DNA of 64,000 nt from Juglans regia (Eukaryota > Streptophyta > Magnoliopsida > Fagales > Juglandaceae), in the NCBI RefSeq assembly GCF_001411555.2, contig NC_049905.1, positions 8,833,053 to 8,897,052 on the forward strand. Reading direction: 5' to 3'. Of the stretch, positions 11,128-22,140 are shown piece after piece; within the stretch, counting starts at the first letter, position 1, and every line of letters begins with the position of its first letter. Under the pieces are notes generated by a model. It ran no database searches. It was not told the DNA's origin and worked only from the letters and a program-made list of their open reading frames with translations. The position numbers were made by a program, and so were the translations under genes.

Positions 11128-11232
11128 GTCTTTATATAATCATATTTTAAAATTAAGATATTTTTATAAATAATTTTATAAAAAAAGTTCCTCATTTAAA
11201 ATATGATTATATAAAAAGTTATAATAGAAAAG
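11128..11232. repeat. Inverted repeat (hairpin), probable MITE
   Basis: Left arm ATAACTAGTCTTTATATAAT then CATATTTTAAAAT pairs with right arm ATTTAAAATATGATTATATA then AAAAGTTATAAT. Each arm is about 35 bp and they are separated by about 35 bp. Near-perfect pairing makes a strong hairpin at DNA or RNA level. Confidence 0.55.
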
Positions 11233-11739
11233 ATCACGTGATTGTATATATAAAAGGTTGAAAAAAAAGATCGTCTGTATACATTTTCACACACTAACGT
11301 ACATATATACATACATATATATATATATATATGTATGCACCGGATATTAATGGAGATCACAACCGCGTTGAGTGTTGACTCAAGCTGACTTCATTATCAT
11401 CGATCAACTTGTTCACATGATTTAACTTTGCTAGCTTTCTACGTAGACTATGCTATTATAAATTCCTCCAACTAACTTCAATGTTTTTTGTCTGCCCTTT
11501 TTAATGCATATAGGCAGTCTACTCCCTGGATATGATCCATCGATCGATCAGCATATAACATATATATATATATATATGTGCATGGATTTTCGGAGATATA
11601 TAGGTTGAGTTGCAGATCCATATATTGTAATTTTTAGGGTACTCGAAAATAAACTTTATAGGGCCAAACTTATAGATCTTTTTCAAGAAAAATTCAAGTA
11701 ATTTCTTAGAATTTTGGTAAAATTTTAAACCACAAATAT

Positions 11740-11775
<36 letters not shown>

Positions 11776-12388
11776 TAGGAATTGATTAGTAGTAGAGAAA
11801 TAGTTGAAAAATATTGTAATTGAAGTAACTCTCAAGTTGTATTAATTTTAGCGTTGATAAATCCAATCAAGAATTCAGATTGGAGTTAATAAAAGATGCA
11901 AGAACACTGCTTATTGTTTGAAAGTTGGAAAGCAGTCAAAATACATCGGTTGGCATCCACAAATTTATTGTTTAGAGATAGAGTGTTGCTACATTCATCG
12001 CTTCCAGTCACTACTGAGAGCTATCGTTAGTTATAGGATTTTATTATTATTATTTTTTTTACTTTTTCATACATGTATTTTTTAATATTTTTAAATATTT
12101 TTTAAAAAATAAAAAAATTATAATATTATTAAAAAATATTTTCTTAATTATTAAGTAAACAAAAAAAATTAAAAAATCAAAGTGGTAAAATTGAACGGTA
12201 AAATATAGAGAAAAGTGTAATATTATCCATACCCAGATAACTTTTGTAGTAATAGCTAGATTACTGATTTCAGTTTTAATTTTGTTATATTTGAATGTTC
12301 TATATGTAATTTGAACCCCCTTGTGAGTTATGCAAGTATTTCAGTTTGGAAGAAAGAATATATCAGAAATGCTTGTATCCGAAAATAA

Positions 12389-12391
<3 letters not shown>

Positions 12392-12425
<34 letters not shown>
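12392..12425. repeat. (AT)n microsatellite
   Basis: An uninterrupted AT dinucleotide run followed by a short GAGA run. Comparable AT runs occur at about 11,303-11,331, 16,580-16,620, 55,085-55,127, 55,398-55,437 and 56,423-56,445. Confidence 0.9.
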
Positions 12426-12429
<4 letters not shown>

Positions 12430-14016
12430 GAGAGAGGGAGAGAGGTATATATCTGCAGGAATTAGGCTGTCAGTGGCCCAGTACTGTCAGATCGAGCAAG
12501 CCACTTGACCTGAATCAGGGACAGCTGGCTAGCACCAAGCTTTATCTTCTTTTCATCATCGGTGGCGAAACTTCTTGCAGGTTGCTTCGTATACCATTTA
12601 TTTCCTCGAGTGAGACTTTGTTGGTTCAGTTACACTGACACGCGGTTCGTACTGAGATAATTTATAAATAAATGGCTCGAGTTAAAATTTTAGTAGGGAT
12701 TTGAGAAAAGAAAGAAAAAAATTAAATAAAAAAAATTTAAAAGTTAAAAAGATGAAGAATATAATTTTTATTTTAAAATTTAAATGAATTAAATTATTTT
12801 AATATTTTATTTAAAATATTAAAAAAGTTACGATTATTAAATAATGATTAGATAAAAAAATTAAAAATTAAAAATTAAAAAATATTTATATTTAAATAAT
12901 GTATAGATATTAAAATTAGATAAGACAGAATCAAACGAGATACTTTCAAACATGCATTTGTGAAACCAAATCACAGTTTTTGTTATATATGTGTGTGTGG
13001 CAAATGTAGTTAAATTGATAAAAATGATTGATTGAATTTTTTATTTAATAATTAAGTAAGTGATTATTAATGAATTGATATATTTTTTAAATATATAAAA
13101 ATATATAAAAAATAATTGAAAGTAAAAGAAAAAAAATTAAAAAAAAAAAAAAACATTTGCAGGTCAATTTCATCGTTTAAATTTCGGTCTCAGTGGCAGT
13201 CGCCTATGTGTATATAGTACCAGCGTTGAGGATAGAGGATTTATGAGCCCACTGCATGTACCTGCAGACCAAAAATATTAATTGTCATTGACTCTACGTT
13301 TTGAAAACTTTGACAAATAATTAAGCTGATTTGATTCGGAATATCTTCCGACAGCTCCATCCATATCCATCTTGAGTAATATTTGGAAAGCGAAAGCGGA
13401 GGCTTCTCATGCTATAAGCTGGAAAGAAAAGCGTAATGAATAAGTTTTAAATTGATAAATTTTATATAAATTATTTATAAAAGAATAGGTTCTATTAATA
13501 AAATAATATTTTTTTAAGATAAAGTTCACTTTTTTTTAAGAGTTTATCTATTTAAAATTTGTATAAATTATTATTTTTTTAAGAAAAATACTTAGTGGTT
13601 AATTATTTATTAGGAAAATAATAATATTTTTATTACAATAAGCTAATTTTTATTATAAATATAATTATTTTTATTATAAATAATTCATCACAAATAATGA
13701 AATGTGATTATTGATTATAAAATGAATTGTAGAATAACATAAAATAATTATAAATATCTCATATTATCCTCACAGAATTAATAGGTACTGCATGCAGCTA
13801 GCTAGCGGCCCTAATTAAATGCATACATGCATTCCCATAAATTAAGGTAATGAGAAAATATAAATATCAGCTTATTGTTTGTTGAAGTCGCTGCACACTC
13901 AATGGATTGAGTGAAAACAAAAAAAAACAAAAATAAAAACAAAAACCTATGTGGTGTACTGCGGCTTTCGGCTGATGCGCAGCACAGCCCTAAGTTAATT
14001 GGCACTATAAAATTTA

Positions 14017-14193
14017 GGTCTCGTTTGATTACACATATAACATAGGATAAAATAAAAAAATTGTGATCAATAATACTAGTGAAATAGATTGTTAATATAT
14101 AGAAGTGAAATAATTTAAATTAAAATATTTTATGAGCTTTTGAATGGTATTTAAATGTTGAGATAGGTTGAAACAATATGTGAAATCAAACGG
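14017..14193. mobile_element. Possible truncated MITE abutting CACTA-like subterminal sequence
   Basis: It begins after TTA with GGTCTCGTTTGATT and runs to GAAATCAAACGG, where the expected inverted end (CAAACGAGACC) breaks off. The next 110 bp (14,193-14,305) contain GCCGAAAAAGTG, GTCGGAAATAAG and GGTCGAAAATG, similar to the CACTA subterminal units at 4,975-5,080. Confidence 0.35.
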
Positions 14194-14361
14194 CAAAACT
14201 TTTCCGGTGATCAAAATTGCCGAAAAAGTGATAAAATTAGTCGGAAATAAGTTTAATTCCGATCATGAGCTTTAATCGCCGCAGAGTGGTCGAAAATGTC
14301 TCGTTTTAATCATGGCAAGTTCCCAACCGCCATGAAAATACATACATACATTACACATATA

Positions 14362-14397
<36 letters not shown>

Positions 14398-14778
14398 TAT
14401 AATATGATCTGGGGCAATTATAAGCTGTCGTCGAAACCTATCCTGTATAATGTTGGGTTTATTCTTGGCGCTGGGAGTACAGCAAACAACATAATATCCA
14501 ACCATGCATGATTTGCCGGATGAGAATTGATGATGATGGGTATCGACAACTTTTCAATTAATTAGCAATATATAGCATGCAAGATTATTATGGTTACGTA
14601 CGTACGACGTATAATATGGATCATCAAGCTGGAGTACTGTATTTAATAGGAATATTACACATGACACGTACATGATTAACACAACCACCGGCCGCCCAGT
14701 ACGTACGTTGTATATGCAATAATTCAGTATTTACAAACTAATTAATATGACACCTATATATATAGATCAGCAATATCA

Positions 14779-14781
<3 letters not shown>

Positions 14782-14810
<29 letters not shown>

Positions 14811-14815
14811 GGTTG

Positions 14816-14857
<42 letters not shown>
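14782..14857. repeat. Double (AT)n microsatellite
   Basis: Two AT runs (14,782-14,810 and 14,824-14,857) are separated by GGTTGATATCTTT. A (GT)n run follows at 14,871-14,886 and an (ATGT)n run lies upstream at about 14,370-14,398. Predicted ORFs across these are low-complexity Tyr-Ile artefacts. Confidence 0.9.
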
Positions 14858-14860
<3 letters not shown>

Positions 14861-15446
14861 TGATCTGGCCATGTGTGTGTGTGTGTAAAAGCATGCATGC
14901 AGTACTCTAGGAAACATTATGTGATATTTATGTGATCTAGCTATCAAGAAAATCTGCAGCTCGCTCTTAATAAATATTGGTGAAAATTTCAACGACCATT
15001 TTGTTGCTAAATTATTTCCTAGCTAGCTAAAAATAAATGTTCTCCCATATATATAGACATTAAATCTATTTTGAATAATGCTATCGGATCATCTGAAACT
15101 TACTGCTCAGATAACCGGCTCTCTTGATGTGGCACCACCACGTACGTGGTTTATTAAAAAACACAAGTAAAAAATTAGGACAAAGAGAATCTAGAATTTT
15201 AATCAGCTTCTTGATCTCTTGTATTTTTGAATGTTCTTTTATTTTGAACATATTTTTTATTACCACGTCAAGATAGAGATCAGTAAGTTTGTGACTAATA
15301 TCCGTAATAATTTATTTTATAATATTAATTATATCCTTCTCGTAAGTTGATAATAACAACGCTCTGCATTTTAAAGCCTAACTATAAAAGGCAATATTTG
15401 AATGGCCCTATTGTAGTAAAACTGCACCCACTACTCGTCTGAGGCG

Positions 15447-15683
15447 TCACACTCTATTTATAAGGGAAGGGAAAAGTTGGGTATAAGGGCCAACACATGA
15501 GAATTCTTGAGTGCCTCTTTCAACTGTATATATAAATGCCAACTCAGCCCTTGGGTTCCAATGAAATCCATCCTTCCGTATTAGGTCTGTCAAACGGGCT
15601 GCAATTTCCCATACCCTTTGATAAATCGATGGTAATACCCTCAATGCCTTGATGACGTTAGAGGGTCGTGGCCATTCAGCCAT
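15447..15683 (-). pseudogene. Ty3/gypsy (chromovirus-type) pol remnant
   Basis: The reading frame starting at 15,683 gives VIKALRVLPSIYQRVWEIAA and then RLTDLIRKDGFHWNPRAELA. This matches the junction between reverse transcriptase and RNase H in plant chromovirus polyproteins (family pattern KALRGFLGLTGYYRKF...IAAPLTDLLKKDGFxW). Only about 50 codons are recognisable. The rest of the ORF has no similarity I can see and no flanking LTR is apparent. It is an isolated retroelement scar between the MITEs and the first KCS gene. Confidence 0.6.
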
Positions 15684-16579
15684 GGCTCTAATTAGTTTCT
15701 CAACGTGCTATATATTGCTAGCTGGTTGCACACATACATGGCCCATGCTGCATGCTAGTTAGTTCAAGGCCAGCGCACATTGGTTCAGTGGTTCTCGGCA
15801 ATTACGATCCAGTACCATAAATAATTAATACACATGCAAATAAATCAATACACGTGAAAATAAAACAAGACGTACGTATTTTGCTTTATTTGTAATCCTA
15901 ATAGAGGGGACACTTTAGCAGCTTTCATTGGCATCAAAATGGCAGTAGAAAAAAAATTGGAAAAACATCAAAATTGAAGGAGACTCCCAGGTGGTAAGCT
16001 CAACTTTACAAAACACTCAAAATGTCTTAGATTGGTCCATTGAAGGCAGAACGAGAGATACTTGTATTTTGCTCAACAGCTAACTTTGAAACGTAGAAAG
16101 CTGTTAAAATATACCAGGCTCAGAATCGGTGTACGCACACTTTGGCGCAATGGGCAGCTTCAAATAATTTATTTGGAGATATATCTCTCATCAAGCTTCT
16201 AGATCCACCAGTTTTCTCTTTACAGTTGTCCCTAGTATTCTGTAATAATAGTTTGCTTTCGATCTGTTTCTCTTGTGCTACGGTTGTTTTCGTATTAATG
16301 AAAGGTTTCATCATTCAGAGAAATAAATTTAAAAAGAAAAAGAAAAAAAAAAGACGTACGTAAATCCTGCTGGCAGTGATTTAAATTGGCATCGTACTCA
16401 ATAAAATTTCTAATTTAATTACACGCAATTAATAAATAAAAACTTTTGTGAAAAAAGGGGCATTAATAAATCATGTATTAAGTTTAATGGATTTTAAATA
16501 TCTAATTTATTATCTCAAAATTAATACATTATAATAACATGACAGATTTTTCACTTTCAGTACCACATGAAAAGCTATC

Positions 16580-16623
<44 letters not shown>

Positions 16624-17461
16624 TAATGCTGGTAAAGATCGAGATCAAATAGTACTGTTTTTATCCTAAATTTTTTAATTCCCAAAATAAAATTATTATT
16701 TATTTGTAGAATTTATGCACGAAGGGTTGATAGTATAGAAATATGGTGGGATTGTATTTCAGACTTTCTTTCTCAAATCATTTGGCTTGATAAATGTATA
16801 TTAAAAAAAAAAAGTTGATATACGAAGCCACTCAAATATTTCATATCAATAATTGTGAAGATCATCAAGATATGGCGAGATTAATTAATTTAAAAATTTA
16901 GAGTACTAGCATGCAGGCTGAGTAGTTTTATCTTATTTTTCCAAATGAAAAATGATATTAACTTGTCTATCTACCACCTTGTCTTTATTAAATGTGGGTA
17001 GCCAGAGGTATTTAAGCTACAAATAACTGAGCAATTTAATGGCGTTCCCTTTAAAAATTAATACTACAGACTGTATGGTTGAAGTAGAGTGAGAAGACTT
17101 CTACCCAAAAGAAGAATCAAAAGAGCAAAAGTAAATTGATTAATTAGTTCCCATAATTTGACAGAAAACCTTGACGCATGCACTCGCGAGAGAAAATGCT
17201 GCATGCATGGCAGCATTCAATCTAGCTCTCTGATCTCCTAATTTACTAATTAACTTCACATGCCCAATATTGTGCCACCCATGTTTGATTTGTAACAAAG
17301 CTCATCATGCATGCATTGATGCTCAAAATTAAGTTGCACTCGAAATCAGTTCGTTGGGAGTTGAGTGATGGAAAATATATAATATATTTAGATGTTAATT
17401 CATCAGCATTTTCACATGCATTCATGCCCAACTCATCATCACCAGTACTCACATTTCTTCT

Positions 17462-17468
17462 TATATAA
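17462..17468 (+). promoter_or_regulatory. TATA box of first KCS gene
   Basis: TATATAA lies 115 bp upstream of the start codon. The surrounding TTCTTATATAAGAGTTCC is conserved at the second KCS gene (TTCTTATATACGAATTCC, 45,141-45,158), as is the later ATTCCCCATCTACCAAGCC against ATTCCCATCTAACAAAGGC. Conservation between paralogs supports a real core promoter. Confidence 0.75.
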
Positions 17469-17512
17469 GAGTTCCATGCATTTGAATTCCCCATCTACCA
17501 AGCCCAGCTCCA

Positions 17513-17516
<4 letters not shown>

Positions 17517-17564
<48 letters not shown>

Positions 17565-17575
17565 GATCTCTCTCT
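17517..17575. repeat. (CT)n microsatellite in the 5' UTR of the first KCS gene
   Basis: A near-continuous CT run lies between the TATA box and the ATG. The second KCS gene keeps only AGATCTCTCTC at this place, so the run is an expansion specific to this copy. CT-rich leaders are common in plant genes. Confidence 0.85.
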
Positions 17576-17576
17576 C

Positions 17577-19004
17577 ATGGAGTTTCTCGTTTTACTCTAT
17601 GCTCTACCCATCTTCTATTCACTGTTCATGTTGTGGAAGTGGGTTGATGCAAAAAGAGATCAAGAATGTTATATTTTGGACTATCAGTGCCATAAGCCGA
17701 CGGATGACAGAATGCTCGACACCGGATTCTGCGGGGAGATCATTGAGAGGGCCAAGAATCTTGGTCTTAACGAGTACAAGTTCCTCCTCAGAGCAGTTGT
17801 CAGCTCCGGCATTGGCGAGCAGACATACGGACCAAGAATCATGTTCTCAGGCCGGGAAGAAAATCCCACACTACTGGATGGGGTCTCGGAGATGGACGAG
17901 TTTTTCCACGACAGCATTGCAAAGCTCTTGTCCAGTTCCGGTATTTCTCCCTCGGAAATCGACGTCCTCGTCGTTAACGTCTCTATGCTATCCTCCGTTC
18001 CCTCTTTAACAGCTAGAATCATCAACCATTACAAAATGAGGGATGATGTTAAGGTTTTTAACCTCAGTGGCATGGGGTGCAGTGCTAGCCTAATTTCTGT
18101 CGACATAGTCAGACATATCTTTAGGTCGTACAAGAATTTGTATGCCCTTGTCGTGACTTCTGAATCCCTGAGTCCAAATTGGTATTCAGGTAATGACAGA
18201 TCAATGATTCTTGCAAACTGTTTGTTCCGGTCTGGAGGGTGTGCAATTCTTTTGACTAACAAAAGGGCCTTAAAACACCGAGCCATGTTCAAGTTAAAGT
18301 GCCTTGTGAGGACACACAACGGGGCTAGAGATGAGTCTTATGGCTGCTGCATGCAGAAGGAAGACGAGGAAGGGAGGCTAGGGTTTCACCTCGCAAAGAC
18401 TCTCCCAAAGGCTGCAACAGGGGCTTTTGTAGACAACCTAAGAGTGATATCACCCAAGATTTTGCCTGCGAGGGAACTGCTTAGGTTTATGGTTGTGTCC
18501 CTTGTCCGGAAAATGAATCAGATCTGCAACATGAATAGCAAGACTGGCCCGGGAAATATTATTAGCAGCAGCAGCAGCAAAACTCTGCTGAACTTTAAGA
18601 CTGGGGTCGATCACTTTTGCCTGCACACAGGTGGAAAGGCTGTGATAGATGGGATTGGAGGGAACCTTGGGCTATGCGAGTACGATCTAGAGCCAGCGAG
18701 GATGACACTGCACAGGTTTGGAAACACTTCGGCAAGCAGTCTTTGGTATGTTTTAGGGTACATGGAAGCAAAGAAAAGGCTTAAACAGGGGGATAAAGTG
18801 CTGATGATAAGCTTTGGAGCTGGGTTTAAATGCAACAGCTGTGTATGGGAGGTCACGAGGGATTTGGTGGATCATGTAAGTGAAAATAATGTCTGGAAGG
18901 ACTGCATTGATTGGTACCCACCAGAGTCGTTGACCAACCCTTTTATGAAGAAGTTTGGTTGGATCCACCAGGAGGATGTGAGCACATTCAAAACGTTACT
19001 GTAG
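17577..19004 (+). CDS. KCS12: 3-ketoacyl-CoA synthase, KCS12-like (copy 1)
   Basis: A single-exon 475-aa protein. KCS enzymes catalyse the first and rate-limiting step of very-long-chain fatty acid elongation, condensing malonyl-CoA with a C18 or longer acyl-CoA at the endoplasmic reticulum. One hydrophobic segment lies at residues 2-20, shorter than the two-helix N-terminus of FAE1-type KCSs but usual for the KCS12 type. The FAE1/CUT1 condensing domain spans about 25-310 and the ACP-synthase III C-terminal domain about 335-425. Catalytic Cys168 (GMGCSAS), His350 (LHTGGKAVIDG) and Asn383 (HRFGNTSASS) are present, as are the conserved His247, His346 and His379. Cys-to-His247 and His350-to-Asn spacings (79 and 33) equal those of FAE1. 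The start is the first ATG after the TATA box and CT leader. Residues 312-338 form a variable Ser-rich loop. The KCS12 assignment rests on the CYILDYQCHKPTDDRM motif from remembered family sequence. Substrate chain length cannot be read from sequence. Confidence 0.95.
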   Translation: MEFLVLLYALPIFYSLFMLWKWVDAKRDQECYILDYQCHKPTDDRMLDTGFCGEIIERAKNLGLNEYKFLLRAVVSSGIGEQTYGPRIMFSGREENPTLLDGVSEMDEFFHDSIAKLLSSSGISPSEIDVLVVNVSMLSSVPSLTARIINHYKMRDDVKVFNLSGMGCSASLISVDIVRHIFRSYKNLYALVVTSESLSPNWYSGNDRSMILANCLFRSGGCAILLTNKRALKHRAMFKLKCLVRTHNGARDESYGCCMQKEDEEGRLGFHLAKTLPKAATGAFVDNLRVISPKILPARELLRFMVVSLVRKMNQICNMNSKTGPGNIISSSSSKTLLNFKTGVDHFCLHTGGKAVIDGIGGNLGLCEYDLEPARMTLHRFGNTSASSLWYVLGYMEAKKRLKQGDKVLMISFGAGFKCNSCVWEVTRDLVDHVSENNVWKDCIDWYPPESLTNPFMKKFGWIHQEDVSTFKTLL

Positions 19005-20560
19005 ATAATAGGTCAAAACATCTTCAGTTCTGGCCGCTAGCTCTACAGTTCGTCGTTTTTCTTTTTTAAACTAGTTAAAAACGTTTCTCCCAACTGTCAT
19101 TCTTCATGTATTTTCTATTATTTTTCTGTATACTTAAATTAAGCTGCTAGCTAGAGATCAGTCAAGGTTCATGTTTTGGTACTACTGCATGCATGCATGC
19201 ATGCAACTATATATGTATAAGATATTGTCATGCAACTATATATATAAGATGTGCTGTGCACTTCCAATTACCTGAATAAGCTATTTAACAGGCAGTTTGA
19301 ATTCGAGACTCGATTCATCTGTTAATTGATCAGCCCCTTCTTTAATATTATGACGACATAATGACTTATTACTAAACGATACAATTCATATCGATCAAAC
19401 CTAACCTAACTCAACTTGATTATTACTGTCCACCAATAAAAGCTCATATATTAATACTCAACTCGATTCTAGCTAATTAGGCTCGCTCGCATATATTGTA
19501 TACACAAATATATTAATTATAAAATATGTTATACAAATATAAGTATTTATATGTACGCGGTATAAAGTAATATCTTATAAGATATATATGAACTAACATT
19601 AATATATATATATATATTATATATTAAAAATACATACATTGACGTACATATATATATATATATATGTGTGTGTGTATTTGTATATATTAATTATAAAATA
19701 TAATTATAAAGAAAAACTTAATATTACAATGTTTATTAGTTAATTTGCTACTCATTATACTCACAGTACACCATACATCATATTTATTTTATTTTTTTAA
19801 TTTTATTCTTTTTAAACTAACAAAATTCTTTTACTCATCATCTATATACCATACATTTAGTAAGAGAAAAATTAAAAAAAAAAAAAAAAGTGGTGTACGC
19901 GTACGTGTGGTGTGTGATAGTTGTAATTCATTTTATTTATCTGATCATTTATTAATATCTCATGAATTTCAGATTTTAATATATTTTGCATCTCAAATCG
20001 TAATCAATTTAAGCCCAAAACTACAATTGATTTTTTGGGCAAATTGCAGTACTACTACTACGTACCTAGATTCAATAACGATTGGACCGAAAATGTCTAA
20101 ACCTGTTAGATGTAATTAAAATTGCAAATTGAAACAAAAATAGAAATGCCTTTATAATTGAGGGTTTGAAATTAATGTACTTTCCTGTTTCAAATAGTAA
20201 ATTAATCCTATGTATGGAGTTTTAATATTCTGTTTTGCATAAACGAAGTTAATTGCATGTCTAATTATATAAAACTTAATTAATTTGCTATGATTAATAG
20301 CCTATAATTATTAATCACGGCCAGCTTCCTCTTAATAGTTTCCATATATTATCACGCGAGCGATCTTGGCACCTTTTTTAATAAATTTTTTACGCTGGTA
20401 CGAGCATTGACTGCATTAACGTCTGATTCTGAAACTTGATCATCAATATCGTATCAACCGATTACTGATCTTAAAAGGGAATCTGATTAGGTAAAATTGA
20501 AGTGATCAAGGAAACCCCTTTTATAATAGAATAACCATTATATATATATACATATATTTA
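19005..20560. other. 3' flank and gene-free intergenic DNA
   Basis: This holds the probable KCS 3' UTR, then AT-rich DNA with a GCATGCATGCATGCATGCAA run at about 19,187-19,206 and AT microsatellites near 19,600-19,670. The 124-codon ORF at 19,745-20,119 is low-complexity and unsupported. Confidence 0.5.
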
Positions 20561-20569
20561 TATCTACAG

Positions 20570-21150
20570 TGCGAATGAGGTGTGAACAGTATTTTCGTCT
20601 AATAATTTTTCTTCTCATTTTGCCCCTGCTTCTATTTCCAAATTTCGATTTTGCCATTTCCACTCCCCAGCTGACAACCCCTCTCCCCTTGCGATTCTCT
20701 CGACTCCTCCAAACCACAGCAGCCACACGCCGCTCGTCGTCTGCCACCACCGCACGAGCTCCCCTTTCTGCCGGCAACCACCTCTCACGAACCCAACCAC
20801 CACGAGTCTCTCTCTTCCCTACCCAAAAAAGCATCCCTCTCTTACGGATTCACCCACCTCAACCCTGCGCTGCCGTCCAACGTCACCGGCCAGCACGATA
20901 GCTCCCCCTAAGCTGACGAGCACCATCCCACCAAACCCAGCTGCTCACGCGAGCCCTTCTTCCCCTACACGAGCCCCTCTCTCCTCTCGGGTTCCTCATT
21001 TCGCACGGTTGTGGTGCCGCCGTCTTCAGCCTCCAACTCCACTGAGCACCACCACGGGTCTCCCCTGACCTCCCCTTGACCTGGAGCCCGAAGCTCTTCC
21101 CTAGGCCATGCACGAAACCCACGGCCGAAAAGGAGACGAACAATAGTTTT
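20570..21150. other. GC-rich island of unknown nature
   Basis: About 580 bp is strongly C-rich on the + strand (CCACC, CTCTCC, GCCGCC, ACCGGC words) inside AT-rich DNA. Overlapping ORFs occur on both strands (for example 20,569-20,901 + and 20,883-21,143 -), which is what GC-rich DNA gives by chance. I recognise no domain. It could be the leader of a retroelement, a captured promoter or first exon, or a decayed gene. Confidence 0.5.
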
Positions 21151-21690
21151 CCCCTTTTATTCTTTCAGAAATGCTTTCAAATGACTCTAGAAACAAGGAT
21201 AAATCGAAATTCATACTCATGTACAAAAGAACAAAGGAAATTACAAAAATTGTAATTTTTGTGAATACAAAAACAAAAATAATTACAAAAATTCTTCAAA
21301 TGTTAAAGAACATTACACCCAGATTTAAAAAAGAAAAAAACAACCCCTCCGATCTAAAGAGGAAGATTTCTAAGATTTCAAAATTTTTACAAAATCACTA
21401 AAACAATATTTCTATATATGTGAAAGGGAAGCAATTACATAAACAATTTGTAAAACATGTAGATCTAAAGAAATAAATTTCTAAAAATCTCAACTTTCCC
21501 ATGATGCACAGCCGGGTTTACAAAACAAAGCCAAACAAGAACAACCAGAAACAAGAACACTCGGATTTGTACAAAATGAAAGTCAAACAGAATTTGTTAA
21601 AATTTGTAAAGATTCACAAAACAAAATACACATATATTGTCAAAAACCCTAGGGAAGGAACAAAGAAAACGAAGTGACGATGACGATAGG
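21151..21690. other. A-rich gene-free stretch
   Basis: The + strand is A-rich with many ACAAAA words. It ends near AAAAACCCTAGGGAAGGAAC. No gene was found. Confidence 0.4.
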
Positions 21691-21729
21691 TTTGGTCCAA
21701 ATATAGTTTTATTGAGGAGTTGATCCTGC

Positions 21730-22140
21730 TGCTAAAAGTCATTTTTAGCAAAAACTTGTCATAAAAAAAAAAAAATAGTTTCGCCCGACACTATAGTATT
21801 CAAGCTGCATGCAGGGCTAAAATGTTGCCACTAAAACATCTTTTTTTTGCAAGGATACATTGTGGGTAATAGAACACTCTAGCTATATATATTATATATA
21901 TATATATATTAGGTTGCATTTGAGGGAGAAATATTTACTGCTCATTACATATCAGTCAAATTTGACGCCCATATTTGCTACCTGTAATGGTCTTTGGTCA
22001 TCATTTTTCTAATGATTTTTATAGGTCTTTACCATTGTTATAATGATCAATATGACATAATGGAACACTAATGACCCAAGATAGAATGTTCACACTATCT
22101 GAATATACTTTGTTGATAACACTACTGCAGAAATGCCATC
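21730..22140. repeat. Probable left subterminal region of the large CACTA element
   Basis: It contains inverted short units around TAAAAGTCATTTTTAGCAAA and GTTGCCACTAAAAC. CACTACTGCAGAAATG at 22,122 is a possible terminus but matches the right TIR only over its first six bases. Confidence 0.35.

Noticed and set aside
12640..12945. Possible third Tourist-like MITE ending CAAACGAGAT
   Set aside because: The right end fits the family but no matching left end or target duplication was found.
14272..14992. ORFs rich in Tyr, Ile, His and Thr
   Set aside because: Translations of AT, GT and ATGT microsatellites.
15775..15810. tRNA-like box (TTGGTTCAGTGGTTCTCGGC)
   Set aside because: Resembles an A box only; no B box or cloverleaf follows, so neither a tRNA nor a clear SINE.
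17392..18009. 205-codon + strand ORF overlapping the start of the first KCS gene
   Set aside because: Its first half is the low-complexity CT leader and the rest is KCS coding DNA in the wrong frame; no domain.
20538..21143. Proline/arginine-rich ORFs on both strands of the GC-rich island
   Set aside because: GC-rich DNA opens several frames by chance; no conserved motif. Reported only as a compositional anomaly.
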